Shown here in pieces: positions 31,403 to 43,310 of a stretch of DNA of 64,000 nt (within the stretch, counting starts at the first letter, position 1; each line of letters starts with the position of its first letter). The notes under the pieces are model-generated. The model was given only the letters and a program-made list of their open reading frames with translations. It made no database searches and was not told the origin of the DNA. A program made the translations under genes and the position numbers. Origin of the DNA: Alnus glutinosa (lineage: Eukaryota > Streptophyta > Magnoliopsida > Fagales > Betulaceae); the NCBI RefSeq assembly GCF_958979055.1, contig NC_084896.1, positions 2,480,001-2,544,000 of the forward strand. Reading direction: 5' to 3'.

Positions 31403-33583
31403 TTTGAACAGAAATCTCAATATCTCATTAATCAATACCCAGAAAGAATTGATCCCACAACTGGGATCTAGGGACGCATTTGTTCCCTAGTTACAATATC
31501 CAAAATACTCAAAGGACATTCTTCAAGTCAATATCTCTCGATTTTATTACGTGTTGCCTCTTTAGCTAAATTGTGAGCCGCCTCATTACATTCTCTAGAA
31601 CTAAAAGAGAATTTTGCTGCTATGAAGTTCACTAGTTCGGCATGAATGCTTTCAATAAATTAGCCTATTTTTGATAAGAAAGGGGGAGATGAGTTAATTT
31701 CTTTCACCACTGATGCTGCATCCCCATCAAACCAAACATCAAGGAAACATAGAGCCCCCATAGCCTCAACAATGTTTGGCTCAGCCACAAACTTTTTTGT
31801 AACACTTTTTGCACCCAAAACAAAACCCTTGCAATCTCTAGCCACAATACCCAATCCAACCCAAACTTTATCCTCATTATTGAAAGCATCCCAATTCACT
31901 TTGATGTGCCCATCCGGAGGAGGCAGCCATCGGCTATGACGTTTACGTTGCATGATTCGGTCATCAGCATCGGTTGGGCTAGGTTTCATACATCTTCTAT
32001 AGTCATCTTAGGCTGAAATTGATTCCTTCAAAACACTGTTTGGATGTGCAAAAATTCCTTCAAAAACCCATGAATTGCGCCTCAACCATATACGTCTGGC
32101 TATCACTGCCATTAAAGCAAGCTGTTCCTTGTTGAACCTGTGCAAAACAAATTCAAATAAGGCTTTAAAATCAAGTACCGCACAAGAACTTTTATGAAAA
32201 CAGGATGCTTTACCCCGCCACACATCACGGGCTGCCAGGCACTCCGACAATGCATGTATTATAGTTTCATCCTCAGCTTCACAATAGGGACATTTCATAT
32301 TATCCACCACCTTTTTTAAAGAAAATGTTGGTTTTAGTGGGTAGAAGGTTATTGCAAACCCTCCAACAGAAAAGTTTAACTGTATTGGGGACTTCATTAG
32401 CCCATAAGACCTTCCAAATCTCCTCTCCTTTCCCCCCACTCGAGCATTGCCCCCCTTCTCTTTCTTTCAATTCTTTACCTAAGTCGTAGGCACTTTTAAC
32501 TGTAAAGTCCCCATTTTTAGTTCCCATCCAAATTAGTCTATCCTTCGGTAGCCCTAGACTCAAAGGGATTTTGCAAATGGCTTTTGCTTCATCCTCATTA
32601 AAGATTAAGGCCTGAATTCCACCCTTTCAACTCTCCATCTATTAAGTCAGCAACTTTTGCATTAGGATGAATAATATTCGGTATAGATTGGACTGCATAT
32701 GAAGTCGGATTAGGCAGCCATCTATCACCCCAAATCTGAATTGATTTCCCATCTACCACTCTCCATATCATCCCCTGCACTAATAGTTCCCTTGAATTAA
32801 ACAAACTCCTCCAAACATAGGAAGGCTTTGAACCCAAATTGGCCTGCAGGAAGGTAGAGTTGGGAAAATATTTTGCTTTTAGAATTTTAGCAACCATTGA
32901 ATTCGGAGCCTGAATTAATCTCCACCCTTGTTTAGCTAGCAAAGCCTTAATAAAAAGAGTCAAATCTCTAATGAATTTGAGATCTCCCCATATTCTCCCA
33001 ACTCATCCAATGAATTTGAGATCTATTAGTCATATGAGTCCACCAAAAGTTCTGCATTAACTTATTGAGCTCCTTGCAAAGGGCAACCGGCAGTTGGAAT
33101 ACCCCCATGCTATAGGTGGGTATGGTTTGGACCACGGCCTTCAAAAGAACCTCGTTTCCAACTTGCGAAAGAAACTTTACCTTCCAGTTGCTAAGTCTCT
33201 TTGACACATTTTCAATGATATCCTGAAAAGCCAAACATCTGGACTTTCCAATAAAAGTAGGTAAACCCAAGTAAGAGTCTATCCTAGTAGCTTCCGACAG
33301 GCCTGATTGTTGCAAAATCTCTTGCATGCGCTCCAAAGTTGTGTTTCTACTAAAAAATATAGAGGTTTTGGTGAGATTAAGCTTTTGCCCCGATCCTGCT
33401 TCGTACACCCCAAGTATCTTCAATAGCCGTCTCAATTCTACCGAGTTTGCCTTGCAAAACAAGAGACTATAATCTGCAAAAAATAAATTATTTAAACTTG
33501 GGTCCTTTGGTGAAGTTGGGACCCCAGTAATAACCCCTCTCTTGTCTGCCTTAAGGAGTAGTGTGCTAAGGACTTCCGCACAT
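31369..33583 (-). pseudogene. L1-type LINE, 5'-truncated
   Basis: On the minus strand, from right to left: the end of a reverse transcriptase (FADYSLLFCKAN where active enzymes have FADD, then SGQKLNLTKTSIFFS and SYLGLPTFIGKS); the connecting region (LAKQGWRLI, WGDRWLPNP); a zf-RVT region (FTVKSAYDLG, KLFCWRVCNNLLPTK); and a plant-type RNase H (GHIKVNWDAF, 31989-31660). Stops and frameshifts divide it. A poly-T tract at 31370-31386 on the plus strand corresponds to the LINE poly-A tail. The endonuclease and first half of RT are absent. It inserted into unit 3. Confidence 0.85.
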
Positions 33584-33836
33584 TAAAGATCCATATCAAA
33601 ATTAATGGTTATTGTTTTAGAAGCAACCTAAGGGATGTGGAAATGCCGAAATGGGTGTGAAAAAGTAGAAATGTGTGTAGCATTACTCAAAAAAAAAAAA
33701 AAAAATTCTCACATCCCAGTCTTTAAAATTGACAAATGTCCTTTTAACATTTGAGAAGTACAAGCTTTTTTTTTAATAATATTAAGAAAAAAAAGAAAAT
33801 GAAATAAGAAAAGAAAGCATGCATACCTTCCTCAAA

Positions 33837-34008
33837 GAGAAATGATCCCTACACTCATTTCTCACAACAGTCCCACAACAAGCTGACGTGGCTGGTAATA
33901 TTTTATTATTTTTTTTGTTTTCTTTTTGTAAAAAAATAATAAAATATTACCAGCCACGTCAATTTGTTGTGGGGCTGTTGTGAGAAATGAGTGTAGGGAT
34001 CATTTCTC
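33837..34008. mobile_element. Short MITE, near-perfect inverted repeat, 9-bp target duplication
   Basis: The left arm GAGAAATGATCCCTACACTC and its reverse complement at the right end form arms of about 75 bases around an AT-rich centre. The flanks TTCCTCAAA (33828-33836) and TTCTTCAAA (34009-34017) differ at one base. The equivalent place in unit 1 (near 1258) lacks it. It is Mutator-like by target duplication length. Confidence 0.85.
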
Positions 34009-36417
34009 TTCTTCAAATTACCACCTAATTGACAATGTTCCCCTCAAACTTTCAATTAGAATAATATATCCTTCAAATTACCAAAAATTATCATAGTCCT
34101 TAGATAACGAAAATACCCTTAATAAAATAAAAGTAAAAAATTCTAAAAAAACAAATAAAACTATAAATTGAAAAAACCAAGGGTAAGAATTTTTTTTTTT
34201 TTTCGTATTTTTTGAAGGAAAAAAAATAAATTTTTTTTTTTTAGTTTTTCATTTATAGGAGTATTTTTGTTTTATTAAAAAAAATATAAGAAAAACTTCA
34301 CAAAACCCCAGGAACTTCCACTTGTTTTCAACTAACCACCAAATTAAGTTCAAAAACTCTGAATTTAAACAATTGAATTTCTAATTTTTTTCAATGTCCC
34401 CCCTTTGTTGAGGTTTGGTGCTAAATCAGATAGCAAAAAGAGTGAAATGGCTTTTATACCCTTGAATTTTTTATAAAATTCTAAATTTACCCATAATTTC
34501 AAATTAAAAATTAAAAAAAATTAATTGGTTAATTACATTTGTCTACCATAAACTACCAGTCATTGTCAATATACCTCCATGAAAAATTCACACTCTCGCC
34601 GCCACATGATGACATGAACTAGCATTTACTTACCAAAACCCTACATTCTGCCCGTCAACCTCATTAAAAAAAAAACTTGACAAACACATATCAACAATAC
34701 AAAAACGAGTTTTGTTGTCTTGGAAACAACTACCAAATAGCCCATCTTCAAGATTTCCACCCCATCTAGGACCATTGACATCTCTACCCGTTTCTCACTT
34801 ATTCTAGAACCTTCCCCTTTTATCTCCTTCTCGGCCTTTCTCCAGTTGACGTGATTCAGCCCAAAAACCGTCCCCTCCACTTCAAATCCTGCATCTCCTT
34901 GATTCATGCCCGCTCGGCCCTTTAACTTCGCCCGACCAAGTACTCAATATATACGACAAGCTTTCCTTGAAAATCCTCTACCCATTCCCGATAATCTCGC
35001 TCCATCTCTCAACTTTTTCTTTTTTAAATTGAATAAGTAAAAGGGTTACATGTACAGAAAGATCTTTTCCACTTTTGATCCAAAAGGAAAAAGAAGTGGA
35101 TGATCTTATTAATAAAAAAAGGTGTTGACTCTTCAACAATAGACCCAAATCAAACTAAAATAACGCTTAAATAAATGCAAAGGGTAAGAAATAAGTCAAA
35201 CAAATGACCTCATCCCTTCAATGGGCTGATCAAGACAGTTTTAAAAGTTAAAGGAGAACATATTAGGAAAAGCATGCATATCTGCTCCCCCACTTGAAAA
35301 CAGTAACAACCATAAAAAAAAAAATTGCCAAAGTGCAGATGCCTTATCATTACTCATTGAGATGTGTTATTTATACTCACCTTTTTGTACATACTCACAT
35401 TTGGTATGTGACCAACACATACTGATGAGACTCATGTATGTGGGATCCATCCTATATGTATAAATTTCACACCAAATATAAGTGAATGTACAAAGTATAT
35501 ACAAATTTACTCATTTGATAATTCTAAAACCTTAATATCAAGAAACTAATATTAACACAATCCAAAAAAGGAAGGGGTTAGACAAAAAAAGAAATGTAAA
35601 TTTGATAATTATAAACCCGTATATGAAGAAACTAATATCAACACAATCCAAAAAAGGAAAGGATTAGACTAAAGTCACATTAATCTCATTGCAAGTATGT
35701 CATACATGAGGAGCCCAGGATGTTGATCAGTTGATACATCCGTGACATTTTTAGGATCGGAGCCGCACCTACTCAAGAGTGAATTAACGACAGTTTCCTT
35801 TCTTTTGGTTGCTCTTTTTTAATTCTAGAAGGTGATGACCGTCTTAGTAAGTGTTACATAAATTATCATGTTAATTTTTTTAAAAAATAAAAAAGTAAAA
35901 CACTCCTAACGTCACTAAGAAAACAAATAAGTGCTAATTCTCTATATATTTTTGGAATTAAACACCAAAATAACATCAATTACTAACCGTATCTGCATAC
36001 CATAAAATTGTTATTTGTAATCACATATGCAGATAACATTTTTACTAACCACGTTCGCGTATGTACGTGCGAATAACAAATAATTGTATATAGCGGATGC
36101 TGGGAATTGCCGACATGGACACCCCTAACCCCAAACAATCTCTTTTCGTGTGAAATGCCATAACATTCCCCTTATTAAAATATGATGTCTTTGGAAATTG
36201 ATTTGGCTTGTCGTGCATGTACTACTTTTTTCTCATTTGGATTAGTTTACGTTTTCCTTTTCAATTTGGGTAGGTGGCTCTTCTTTTTAATTCTTTTCTT
36301 GTCCATTAAGTCTTGTCTTTCATATTTGTCTGTGCTATGTCACAGACTTTCTCGTAAGAAAAAGTAAAGGCCGGTTGGTAATCATGTTCCTTCCTTTTTA
36401 TTATTTTTTTTTTTCAA

Positions 36418-36565
36418 GAAATGCTAAAACTCCTTTTAGTGTCATTCTGAAAAGACATAATGTAATAAAAAAAATTAAAAAATTACATCCATGTCATCTA
36501 GAAAGACATAGATGTAATTTTTTTATTATATTTATATTTTTCCAAAGGACACCAAAAGAACATTT
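36418..36565. mobile_element. Small foldback element, probable MITE
   Basis: AAATGCTAAAACTCCTTTTA at the left pairs with the reverse of CAAAAGAACATTT at the right, and the centre forms a hairpin from AAAATTACATCCATGTC and GACATAGATGTAATTTT. No clear target duplication was found. Confidence 0.5.
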
Positions 36566-37079
36566 GAAAGAGCTCTAGTATTCTTCTTTTTTCTCTACTT
36601 CTCTAAAAAAAAAAAAGTGTCAACATCAAACACATTCAAACTTTTATCACTTTTTATATCCCAACAATATTCATTTTTTATTACTATTCAAATAAAAAAG
36701 TAGAATAATTATATTTTTCTCGCCATGAACTACGGCCTCCGTTAATATGCCCACATGAACTAACACTCTCACTATCCGACCGCATCTAACTACTATTTAT
36801 TTACCAAAATCCTTATTCTGTCGGTCAACATCATTAAATTAAAAAAAAAAACTTGAAATGCATAAATACCCTAACTTTATAAATAAAATTTATATATAAT
36901 ACCCTTAAAGTTAAACAAGTTAAAAATAATAATAAAAAAGAAACAGAAAGGGTGGCAGCCACCCCTTGAAGGGGGGCGGGGGTGGCTCGCAGGCCACCCC
37001 TTTTTTTCTTTTCTTTTGTTTTTTTTTTTAATTTTTAATTGTTTAATTTTTTAGGTTTTATATATTTGAATTTTTCATA

Positions 37080-37082
<3 letters not shown>

Positions 37083-37167
<85 letters not shown>
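37083..37167. repeat. (AT)n microsatellite
   Basis: About 42 AT units in a nearly perfect run. Confidence 0.92.
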
Positions 37168-37169
<2 letters not shown>

Positions 37170-38273
37170 GAGTGACACGTATCATCATACTATTGGTGCT
37201 AGCGTGACACATTAACAAAATTCATCAAGTGTTTTGACGTGCTATGACTAAATTGTTATTTTGTCAAACTCGGAGGACCTTTGAATTATTTTTTACTTTT
37301 TTATATCACAATAAGCGATCTATAATTTAAGTTAATCACATGGATTAATTTTATCCTTTATTAAATGGGTTTGACAAATAACTCGTTATTGAAATGATTT
37401 TAAGTTGTAATATTTCAAAAAGCTGGTCTGGTGATGAATAATCAGGGTCGGAACTAGGTGGTTGGGGGCAATGACATTCCTTGATTTCGAAACTCCATTA
37501 AAGGCCATTCTTGTGGAACTTCATTTCTACTAGAAATTTGGAAGTAGCCATCCCGTGAAAGAACACCCAAGTTTAGTTTGTGACAATAATTTTCAGATTT
37601 TAAAGAATAAAAAAAACAACGTTACAAAAATATAACAATCATACATTACATCAAAATTTGACGTGGTTCAATAAAGAGAAATATTTGGTTTTTATCTTTT
37701 ATTGGTCTCTATACAAAAAATGGACAAATGTACTATTAAATATTTAAAACCAACATATGATCCAACAAATTAAATTATGAATTTTCAAAAGAGATGGGTA
37801 AGAGATGGATGTGTAACAACTCTCCGAAAGAGAAATTCACTATCAACTGACAAAGCTGCTCAAAATCTCGTTATGAAAGAATTGGTGCTCGTATATAGAA
37901 CTTAAAAGATGGTGCTAAAATAGTTATGAACCTACTATCAGTAGTGGTGGTTTAGTAGTGTCAGGATAATCCCTAAGTGATTAGGAAAGTAATCAAGTAC
38001 TAAGGTAAAAGTTTGATTCTCGCAATAAAAATTTTTAAACCTAATTATTATTAGTCATCTTGGTCTCATCGATGCCCTAATGGAACTAGGCTCAGTCGGA
38101 TTAATATTGGACGGAACATCTATAGTTAATTCCTACCGTCTAGCCTCTAGGTCCCTCTCATCACTTATGCGCCTCCCAGTAGTTAGGTACTATTATATGG
38201 CCATGCTAATCAAGAATAACTATTCTCCCCCGCCTACCCTTTTGCTTAAAAAAATCTAGTCATTGTTAAACCC

Positions 38274-38658
38274 TGTTAAGCCTATAGAAGATACTGAAGA
38301 CACTGTTCACGCAAATCATGCAATTCACACAGCTCATGCAAGCTCAACAGATACGCAAGATTCAAATCCTGCAAGACTTCTTGGGTTTCCTTATACAGCA
38401 GATACAGAGTAAATGCAGCAGATATTAAGCGTTTCCTTGTGCAGCAATTATTCTCTCCATCCGTGGTCCACACTCAACGGAAGTCTACCTTATTTTCTAC
38501 AAGTTTCCTTATGTACATATATTTTTTGTAATAGCTTATTTTACCTTCCTTGTAAACAATTGTTTCCTTCTCGGTTGTAAGCTGTACACGAATATAAATA
38601 GGAATGCACAGTACTGTTTTGGTAAAGTTAGCCAAAACACTTCTCAATTTTGTTTACA
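38274..38658 (+). repeat. Copia-1 5' LTR
   Basis: It starts TGTTAAGCCTATAGAAG and ends TTTGTTTACA. A TATAAATA box lies at 38593-38600, so transcripts would start just downstream, within the LTR. Confidence 0.93.
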
Positions 38659-38670
38659 TGGTATCAGAGC
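38659..38670 (+). promoter_or_regulatory. Copia-1 primer binding site
   Basis: TGGTATCAGAGC directly follows the 5' LTR. It is the standard site complementary to the 3' end of initiator methionine tRNA used by plant copia elements. Confidence 0.93.
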
Positions 38671-38693
38671 ATAATACAGCTAACGCTCATCCA

Positions 38694-41600
38694 ATGGCTG
38701 AATCTGGTTCTTCCTCTGGAACTCTGCCTCCCTCAAACGCATCAGTTGATGCACCTTTAATCACCTCCACCATACCCACTTCTCCACAAGTTGTCGGTAC
38801 TAAACTTGATGGACCAAATTATTTAGCTTGGGTAGCACAGTTTATGCCCATCCTCAGGACTCACGAAGTCTTGGGGATTGTGGATGGTTCTGAGCCTTGT
38901 CCCCCTAAGTTCCTGCCTGATTCGACTAATCCAAATACTGTCAATCCAGCCTATGCCGTTTGGCAGAAAAAGGACCAACTTGTTCTTAGTTGGATCCTTT
39001 GTTCACTATCTCCTGCAATTTTAACTTCGATGTATGGTTTAAATACATCTAAATCAGCTTGGGCATATCTTGCCGGTCGATACGCAGATCAATCACGATC
39101 CCGAATATCTCACTTTAAGCGTCAACTTCAATCACTCCAGCAAGGCAGCAAGACATGCACGGAGTATCTGAATCAAGCAAAATCATGGGTTGATCAACTT
39201 GCAGCCGTGGGAAAACCGGTTGACGATGATGACTTGATTTCCTTCATCATAAGTGGTTTGAATCCTTTGTATCATTCCTTTGTTGCTGCATTTTCATTAG
39301 CTATCCGAAACTGTGACATGTCCTTCATTGATTTTCAATCGGAACTACTGAGCCATGAAATTCTCATTGAGAACCAAAGCCAACAATCGGTCACCCATGA
39401 AGCCCCTGCATTTGCACTTTACTCTAATCCTACAGGTGCCTCTGATCATAAGGCACAGCCCACCAGGTTCCCTTCTCACTCCCAAGGGTTCAACCGACCA
39501 CACCATGCTCAATATGGCAGGCCTCCCTACCCTCCAAAGGGCCCAGTTCGTTCTCCACCTCCAGGCTACCGTAGTGGACCTCCTTCAGGATATCGCAGTG
39601 GTCCGTCATCCGGGTACCGAAGCTCCTCATCTCTCAGTCCAGCAAAACCACCTTCCAGCAGTACCTCAGAGTTACCTCCACGCTCTCCTTGCCAAATCTG
39701 TGGGAAAATTAACCACAGAGCCTTGGACTGTTACCATCGAATGGATTACGCTTATCAAGGTCGGCTTCCTCCTCCCCAATTGTCTGCAATGGTGGCCCAA
39801 TCCAATGCCAAATATGACACTCAAGAGTGGCTCGCCGACAGTGGTGCAAATACACATGTGACTGCTTCCCATGAAAACATTGCTGCCCCTCAACCTTTTG
39901 ATGGTGGAGATACTATTGGTGTTGGCAACGGTGCAGGTTTGGTTATCACTAGCATTGGTTCATCTCTTGTTTCTCCTAATTCTTCACATGATTCTGTTTT
40001 TCATCTTAAAGATATTGCTCACTGTCCTAAAGCCTCGGCTAACCTGTTATCTATCAACAAATTATGTCGTGATAACAAGTGCTTCTTTATACTCACCGAC
40101 TCTTATTTTTGCATTAAGGACAACAAGACCGGCACCATCCTCCTCCAAGGACCGAGTGAGAACGGGCTCTATCCACTTCACTTTCATCATTCCACCACAA
40201 ATAAATCAAAGGACTTTACTGCTTTCCTTGGGGTCAAGACCACGGATATGGTCTGGCATCATAGGTTGGGTCATCCTTCAGAGTCAGTTTTTCAGCATCT
40301 TCACAGCCATCATCAACTTCCAATCTCAGGTTCCATCAATAAATCTCAAGTCTGTGACTCATGTCAGCTTGGGAAAGCCAAACAGCTACCATTTTCAGAT
40401 TCTACAAGACTCTCCACTTCTCCTTTAGAACTCATTCACTCCGATGTTTGGACCTCTCCGGTTCACTCAATGAGTGGATGTAGGTTTTATGTAATTTTCG
40501 TTGATGATTTCAGTAGGTTCACATGGCTGTATCCTCTTAGTAATAAAAGTGAAGTGTTTAACCATTTTGTGAAATTTAAGCTCCTTGTTGAAAAACAGTT
40601 CTCCACAAGCATTAAGCAATTTCAAACTGATAATGGCGGTGAATACATCTCCGCACAGTTCAAACATTTTCTTGATCAACACGGTATTTTTCATCGTCTA
40701 ACTTGTCCCCACACCTCTCAACAAAATGGCATTGCTGAGAGGAAACATCGGCACATTGTTGAAATGGGACTCACCCTCCTTGCACAATCTGGTTTGTCCA
40801 CCAAATTCTGGGTTGAATCGTTTTTAACATCCACTTATCTCATCAATCGGTTATCCACTAAAGTCTTACATAATGAGTCCCCATTTTCTGCACTTTTTGG
40901 CAAACTCCCAGATTACTCATTTCTCAAAGTTTTTGGCAGTCTTTGCTATCCTCTCCTTAGGCCTTATGCACAGCATAAGCTGTCCTTCCGTAGCAAGCCC
41001 TGCATTTTCTTAGGTTATTGCATAAATCAGCGTGGTTATCGGTGTTTTGATCCCCAAACGCATAAAGTCTACATCTCTCGACATGTGGTGTTTGATGAAA
41101 TGAAGTTCCCTGCCAAGGATACACCCCTCACACCCGGTGCTTGCAAGATTACAGGTCCGGTTGCTGACTCCTTGATCACACTGCCCTCTTTGTCCTTCTC
41201 CACACCTGCTGAACCAGTTACTGCCCCTCCATCTCCTACTGCTCCTGCGAATTCTATAGCCCCTTTGCTGCCTAACTCTTCCACATTACCCTTCGATTCC
41301 TTGCAGCCCGCTATTCCTGTGCAGATTCATGATGTTACGCCCCCTGCATCCGCCTCCCTGCCACCTAACCATTCTGATCCTCCCCTGTTTCCGAACCACC
41401 CCAGCCCTGCTGTCCAGGAAGCTCCTTTCACTAGCTCCCCCACCCACTCTCCTTCCTCTGCCCATGACTCAGCTACCCCTTCTTCCACCCCTCTTGTTAA
41501 TCTTGCTGAACCTCAGAGAATGCTCACCCGTTCCCAAACTGGCCATACCAAACCCAAAGCATTTCCTGATTTTAAGTTATACCACTCCATCAAATATCCT

Positions 41601-43310
41601 CTCACAGTACTCCAGGCCATCCAACACTCACTTGAACCTACAACCTTCCGTCAAGCTGCTCTCAAACCTGAATGGATGTCCGCCATGCAAAGTGAATTTG
41701 ATGCCTTGATATCCAACTGCACTTGGACCCTTTGCCCCAGACCTCTCCATCAAAAAGTTGTTCGGAATAAGTGGGTTTTCAAGGTGAAACAGAAACCTGA
41801 CGGGAGTGTAGATCGTTATAAGGCCCGGCTCGTGGCCAAAGGCTTTGATCAAACCTGTGGTGTGGACTACTATGAGACCTTTAGCCTCGTGGTGAAACCT
41901 GTCTCTATTCGGATCATTCTAGCTCTTGCTGTTCAATTTGATTGGCACATCCGGCAACTTGATGTATCTAATGCATTTCTGCATGGTGTATTGACTGAGG
42001 AGGTCTATATGGAACAACCTCAAGGTTTCCTTGATTCTACTCATCCCGATTATGTATGTCGTCTTCACAAGTCCATCTATGGACTCAAGCAGGCACCACG
42101 TGCTTGGTTCACTCGATTATCCACTGCATTGTTGGAATTGGGATTCATTGGCTCTCAGGTTGATCACTCATTATTTATGTGTCATTTTGGTTCTACTCAC
42201 ATTTTTCTCTTGATCTATGTAGATGACATCATTGTCACAAGTAATCATGCTTCCTCCATTGATGTCTTAGTGGCCAAACTCACAGCCGACTTTGCCATGA
42301 AAGATCTTGGGTCCCTTCATTACTTTTTGGGCATTCAGGCTATTCGGACTGTCGATGGACTTCATCTCCGCCAATCCAAGTACAACGCTGATCTTCTAAG
42401 ACGGGTTCAGATGGATGAAGCCAAACCTTATGGTGCCCCTTGTGTAGCAGGTTCAAAAATGTCCCGATTTGATGGAAAACCGTTGGCTGACCCTACTCTT
42501 TTTCGCCATGTTGTTGGTGCCTTACAATATGCCACATTAACACGACCCGATCTTGCTTACGCTGTGAATCAATTATGCCAACATATGCATCGTCCTACCA
42601 CGGTGCATTGGACTGCTGCTAAGAGAGTTCTTCGTTATTTAAAAGGTTCCATCGATCATGGTTTGTTGTTTCGTAAAGGCTCCCTCGAGCTTCATGCTTA
42701 TTGCGACTCGGATTGGGCCGGCAATCCCGATGACCGGCGCTCCACTACTGGATTTGGTATTTTTCTTGGCTCTAATCTCATCTCGTGGGCTGCCAAGAAA
42801 CAGCCCACCGTCTCTCGTTCCAGCACCGAGGCTGAATACCGGTCCATGGCTCTTGCTACCACCGAGCTGTTTTGGATTCGCATGCTACTCCGAGAACTAA
42901 GGGTTGCAATTTTGGCTCCACCGTGCCTCTGGTGTGATAATTCTGGAGCACTTGCTTTAGCTTCAAATCCTGTCTATCACGCACGCACTAAGCACATTGA
43001 GGTCGACTTTCATTTCATTCGTGAGAAGGTCACTAATCGGGATGTTCAACTGCGTTCTATTTCTACACTTGAGCAGGTTGCTGATATTTTTACAAAAGGG
43101 CACACTGCTGCGCGGTTTCTTTATTTACGTTCCAAACTAATGGTGTGTTCCCCCATCAGTTTGCCGGGGAGTGTTAAGCCTATAGAAGATACTGAAGACA
43201 CTGTTCACGCAAATCATGCAATTCACACAGCTCATGCAAGCTCAACAGATACGCAAGATTCAAATCCTGCAAGACTTCTTGGGTTTCCTTATACAGCAGA
43301 TACAGAGTAA
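38694..43310 (+). CDS. Copia-1 gag-pol polyprotein, open
   Basis: 1538 codons from the ATG at 38694; an upstream in-frame ATG at 38604 lies in the LTR and is unlikely to be used. Order: gag with LDGPNYLAWVAQF; zinc knuckle C-x2-C-x4-H-x4-C at residues 333-346; protease with Asp382 in DSGA; pre-integrase HHCC (HHRLGHPS, CDSCQLGKA); integrase with Asp584, Asp646 and Glu682 (D,D35E spacing); reverse transcriptase with YVDD at 1175-1178; RNase H with CDSDWAGN (from 1337) and STEAEYRS. All key residues are present. The frame runs into the 3' LTR before its stop, as in many copia elements. One unusual residue is ETFSL where ETFSP is usual. It is likely able to make a full polyprotein. Confidence 0.93.
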   Translation: MAESGSSSGTLPPSNASVDAPLITSTIPTSPQVVGTKLDGPNYLAWVAQFMPILRTHEVLGIVDGSEPCPPKFLPDSTNPNTVNPAYAVWQKKDQLVLSWILCSLSPAILTSMYGLNTSKSAWAYLAGRYADQSRSRISHFKRQLQSLQQGSKTCTEYLNQAKSWVDQLAAVGKPVDDDDLISFIISGLNPLYHSFVAAFSLAIRNCDMSFIDFQSELLSHEILIENQSQQSVTHEAPAFALYSNPTGASDHKAQPTRFPSHSQGFNRPHHAQYGRPPYPPKGPVRSPPPGYRSGPPSGYRSGPSSGYRSSSSLSPAKPPSSSTSELPPRSPCQICGKINHRALDCYHRMDYAYQGRLPPPQLSAMVAQSNAKYDTQEWLADSGANTHVTASHENIAAPQPFDGGDTIGVGNGAGLVITSIGSSLVSPNSSHDSVFHLKDIAHCPKASANLLSINKLCRDNKCFFILTDSYFCIKDNKTGTILLQGPSENGLYPLHFHHSTTNKSKDFTAFLGVKTTDMVWHHRLGHPSESVFQHLHSHHQLPISGSINKSQVCDSCQLGKAKQLPFSDSTRLSTSPLELIHSDVWTSPVHSMSGCRFYVIFVDDFSRFTWLYPLSNKSEVFNHFVKFKLLVEKQFSTSIKQFQTDNGGEYISAQFKHFLDQHGIFHRLTCPHTSQQNGIAERKHRHIVEMGLTLLAQSGLSTKFWVESFLTSTYLINRLSTKVLHNESPFSALFGKLPDYSFLKVFGSLCYPLLRPYAQHKLSFRSKPCIFLGYCINQRGYRCFDPQTHKVYISRHVVFDEMKFPAKDTPLTPGACKITGPVADSLITLPSLSFSTPAEPVTAPPSPTAPANSIAPLLPNSSTLPFDSLQPAIPVQIHDVTPPASASLPPNHSDPPLFPNHPSPAVQEAPFTSSPTHSPSSAHDSATPSSTPLVNLAEPQRMLTRSQTGHTKPKAFPDFKLYHSIKYPLTVLQAIQHSLEPTTFRQAALKPEWMSAMQSEFDALISNCTWTLCPRPLHQKVVRNKWVFKVKQKPDGSVDRYKARLVAKGFDQTCGVDYYETFSLVVKPVSIRIILALAVQFDWHIRQLDVSNAFLHGVLTEEVYMEQPQGFLDSTHPDYVCRLHKSIYGLKQAPRAWFTRLSTALLELGFIGSQVDHSLFMCHFGSTHIFLLIYVDDIIVTSNHASSIDVLVAKLTADFAMKDLGSLHYFLGIQAIRTVDGLHLRQSKYNADLLRRVQMDEAKPYGAPCVAGSKMSRFDGKPLADPTLFRHVVGALQYATLTRPDLAYAVNQLCQHMHRPTTVHWTAAKRVLRYLKGSIDHGLLFRKGSLELHAYCDSDWAGNPDDRRSTTGFGIFLGSNLISWAAKKQPTVSRSSTEAEYRSMALATTELFWIRMLLRELRVAILAPPCLWCDNSGALALASNPVYHARTKHIEVDFHFIREKVTNRDVQLRSISTLEQVADIFTKGHTAARFLYLRSKLMVCSPISLPGSVKPIEDTEDTVHANHAIHTAHASSTDTQDSNPARLLGFPYTADTE

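Larger units (their letters stand above)
29806..34640. repeat. Duplicated unit, copy 3 (fragmented)
   Basis: Three pieces match unit 1 in order: 29806-30018, about 31166-31368 and about 33583-34630. They are separated by a 1.15-kb foreign segment and a LINE. A diverged empty site for R1 is present near 31210-31235. Homology to the unit stops near 34630. Confidence 0.72.
34641..38273. other. AT-rich region without recognised gene
   Basis: About 3.6 kb with no frame that I can assign. It holds MITE-arm phrases near 36720-36790 (CCATGAACTACGG, CACATGAACTAACACTCTC), a small foldback (36418-36565), a GC-rich GGTGGC/GCCACC palindromic stretch near 36955-37005, a long (AT)n run (37083-37167), and a possible SINE-like piece near 37930-38040. 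The 36182-36367 and 36375-36578 frames are T-rich and probably chance. Confidence 0.6.

Noticed and set aside
34641..34907. Minus-strand frame of 88 codons
   Set aside because: No recognised domain and no supporting context in a repeat-derived AT-rich stretch; I could not support it as a gene.
36182..36578. Small hydrophobic frames as membrane peptides
   Set aside because: They are translations of T-rich DNA, with no conservation or signal context to support them.
39355..39861. Alternative frames inside copia gag-pol (also 39871-40428 and 41329-41709)
   Set aside because: They overlap the intact 1538-codon frame and have no domain; they are shadows.
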